Positions 6,250 through 6,347 of a DNA stretch of 6,347 nucleotides are shown here, piece after piece. The notes below the pieces were generated by a model. That model was given only the letters and a program-made list of their open reading frames with translations, had not been told where the DNA came from and did not search any database. A program made the translations under genes and the position numbers. How positions within the stretch are numbered: position 1 is the stretch's first letter; every line of letters begins with the position of its first letter. The stretch is from the NCBI GenBank assembly GCA_028274885.1, contig JAQCMX010000244.1, positions 1-6,347 of the forward strand, written 5' to 3'. Origin of the DNA: Haloarculaceae archaeon. GTDB taxonomy: Archaea > Halobacteriota > Halobacteria > Halobacteriales > Haloarculaceae.

Positions 6250-6334
6250 GCCGAGGTAGCCTAGCCCGGCCAAGGCGCCTGCCTCGAGAGCAGGTGTCCG
6301 AGAGGACTCGTGAGTTCAAATCTCACCCTCGGCG
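6250..6334 (+). tRNA. trnS: tRNA-Ser, anticodon CGA
   Basis: A complete class II tRNA of 85 bases, reading the UCG serine codon. The acceptor stem GCCGAGG (6250-6256) pairs perfectly with CCTCGGC (6327-6333), and the discriminator base is G6334, usual for serine tRNAs. The D stem is GCC/GGC (6259-6261 with 6274-6276). The anticodon stem CCTGC/GCAGG (6278-6282 with 6290-6294) holds a 7-base loop CTCGAGA, with CGA at 6285-6287. The long variable arm has GTCC/GGAC with a GAGA loop. The T arm GTGAG-TTCAAAT-CTCAC spans 6310-6326. CCA is not encoded, as is usual in haloarchaea, and no intron is present. A small CTTC-TACC-GAAG repeat follows at 6335-6346, but the window ends before any T-rich terminator could be seen. 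Confidence 0.97.
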
Positions 6335-6347
6335 CTTCTACCGAAGT

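Noticed and set aside
6122..6319. Minus-strand open frame of 65 codons
   Set aside because: It overlaps most of the tRNA-Ser gene antisense and its translation is Arg-rich, as expected for non-coding frames in GC-rich DNA.
6250..6334. tRNA-Ser as an integration site for the small genes to its left
   Set aside because: Integrases usually use the 3' part of a tRNA, so an inserted element would lie to the right of 6334, outside the window. No direct repeat of the tRNA end or integrase gene is present here.

Overview
The window looks like haloarchaeal chromosome. It is GC-rich, and its real proteins are rich in Asp and Glu and poor in Lys. TATA-like boxes sit about 25-28 bases upstream of the start codons of lead genes, as expected for leaderless archaeal transcripts. 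The gene families present are also typical: a VirB11/PilB-like secretion ATPase, a HyuA/HyuB pair and a very small zinc-ribbon protein. The genus cannot be named from the sequence alone.

Layout from left to right. Positions 1634 to 1 (minus strand) carry the first 544 codons of a type II/IV secretion ATPase of the archaeal type IV pilus kind; its 3' end lies outside the window. A short divergent promoter region (1635-1757) separates it from a plus-strand two-gene operon, hyuA (1758-3758) and hyuB (3798-5357). These encode the two subunits of an enzyme of the hydantoinase / 5-oxoprolinase / acetone carboxylase superfamily. Convergent to hyuB, on the minus strand, are a 55-residue zinc-ribbon protein (5402-5569) and a small gene of unknown function (5676-6103). 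The latter reads as one protein only if a frameshift in a run of nine G is corrected. At the right edge is a complete tRNA-Ser(CGA) gene (6250-6334, plus strand).

How the parts fit together: HyuA supplies the ASKHA-type ATP-dependent half and HyuB the partner half of one heteromeric enzyme. Its substrate cannot be assigned, because no transporter, regulator or third subunit lies beside it. The ATPase would power assembly of a pilus or secretion filament, with partner genes expected to the left of the window. Nothing links these units to one another except shared intergenic regions.

No mobile element, CRISPR array or clear new multi-gene system is visible. The points most worth a second look are the homopolymer frameshift near 6015-6023, the in-frame arrangement of hyuA and hyuB around a single TGA, and the short inverted repeats placed at promoters. 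No gene-free stretch exceeds 300 bases; the longest (6104-6249) holds only two promoter-like boxes.
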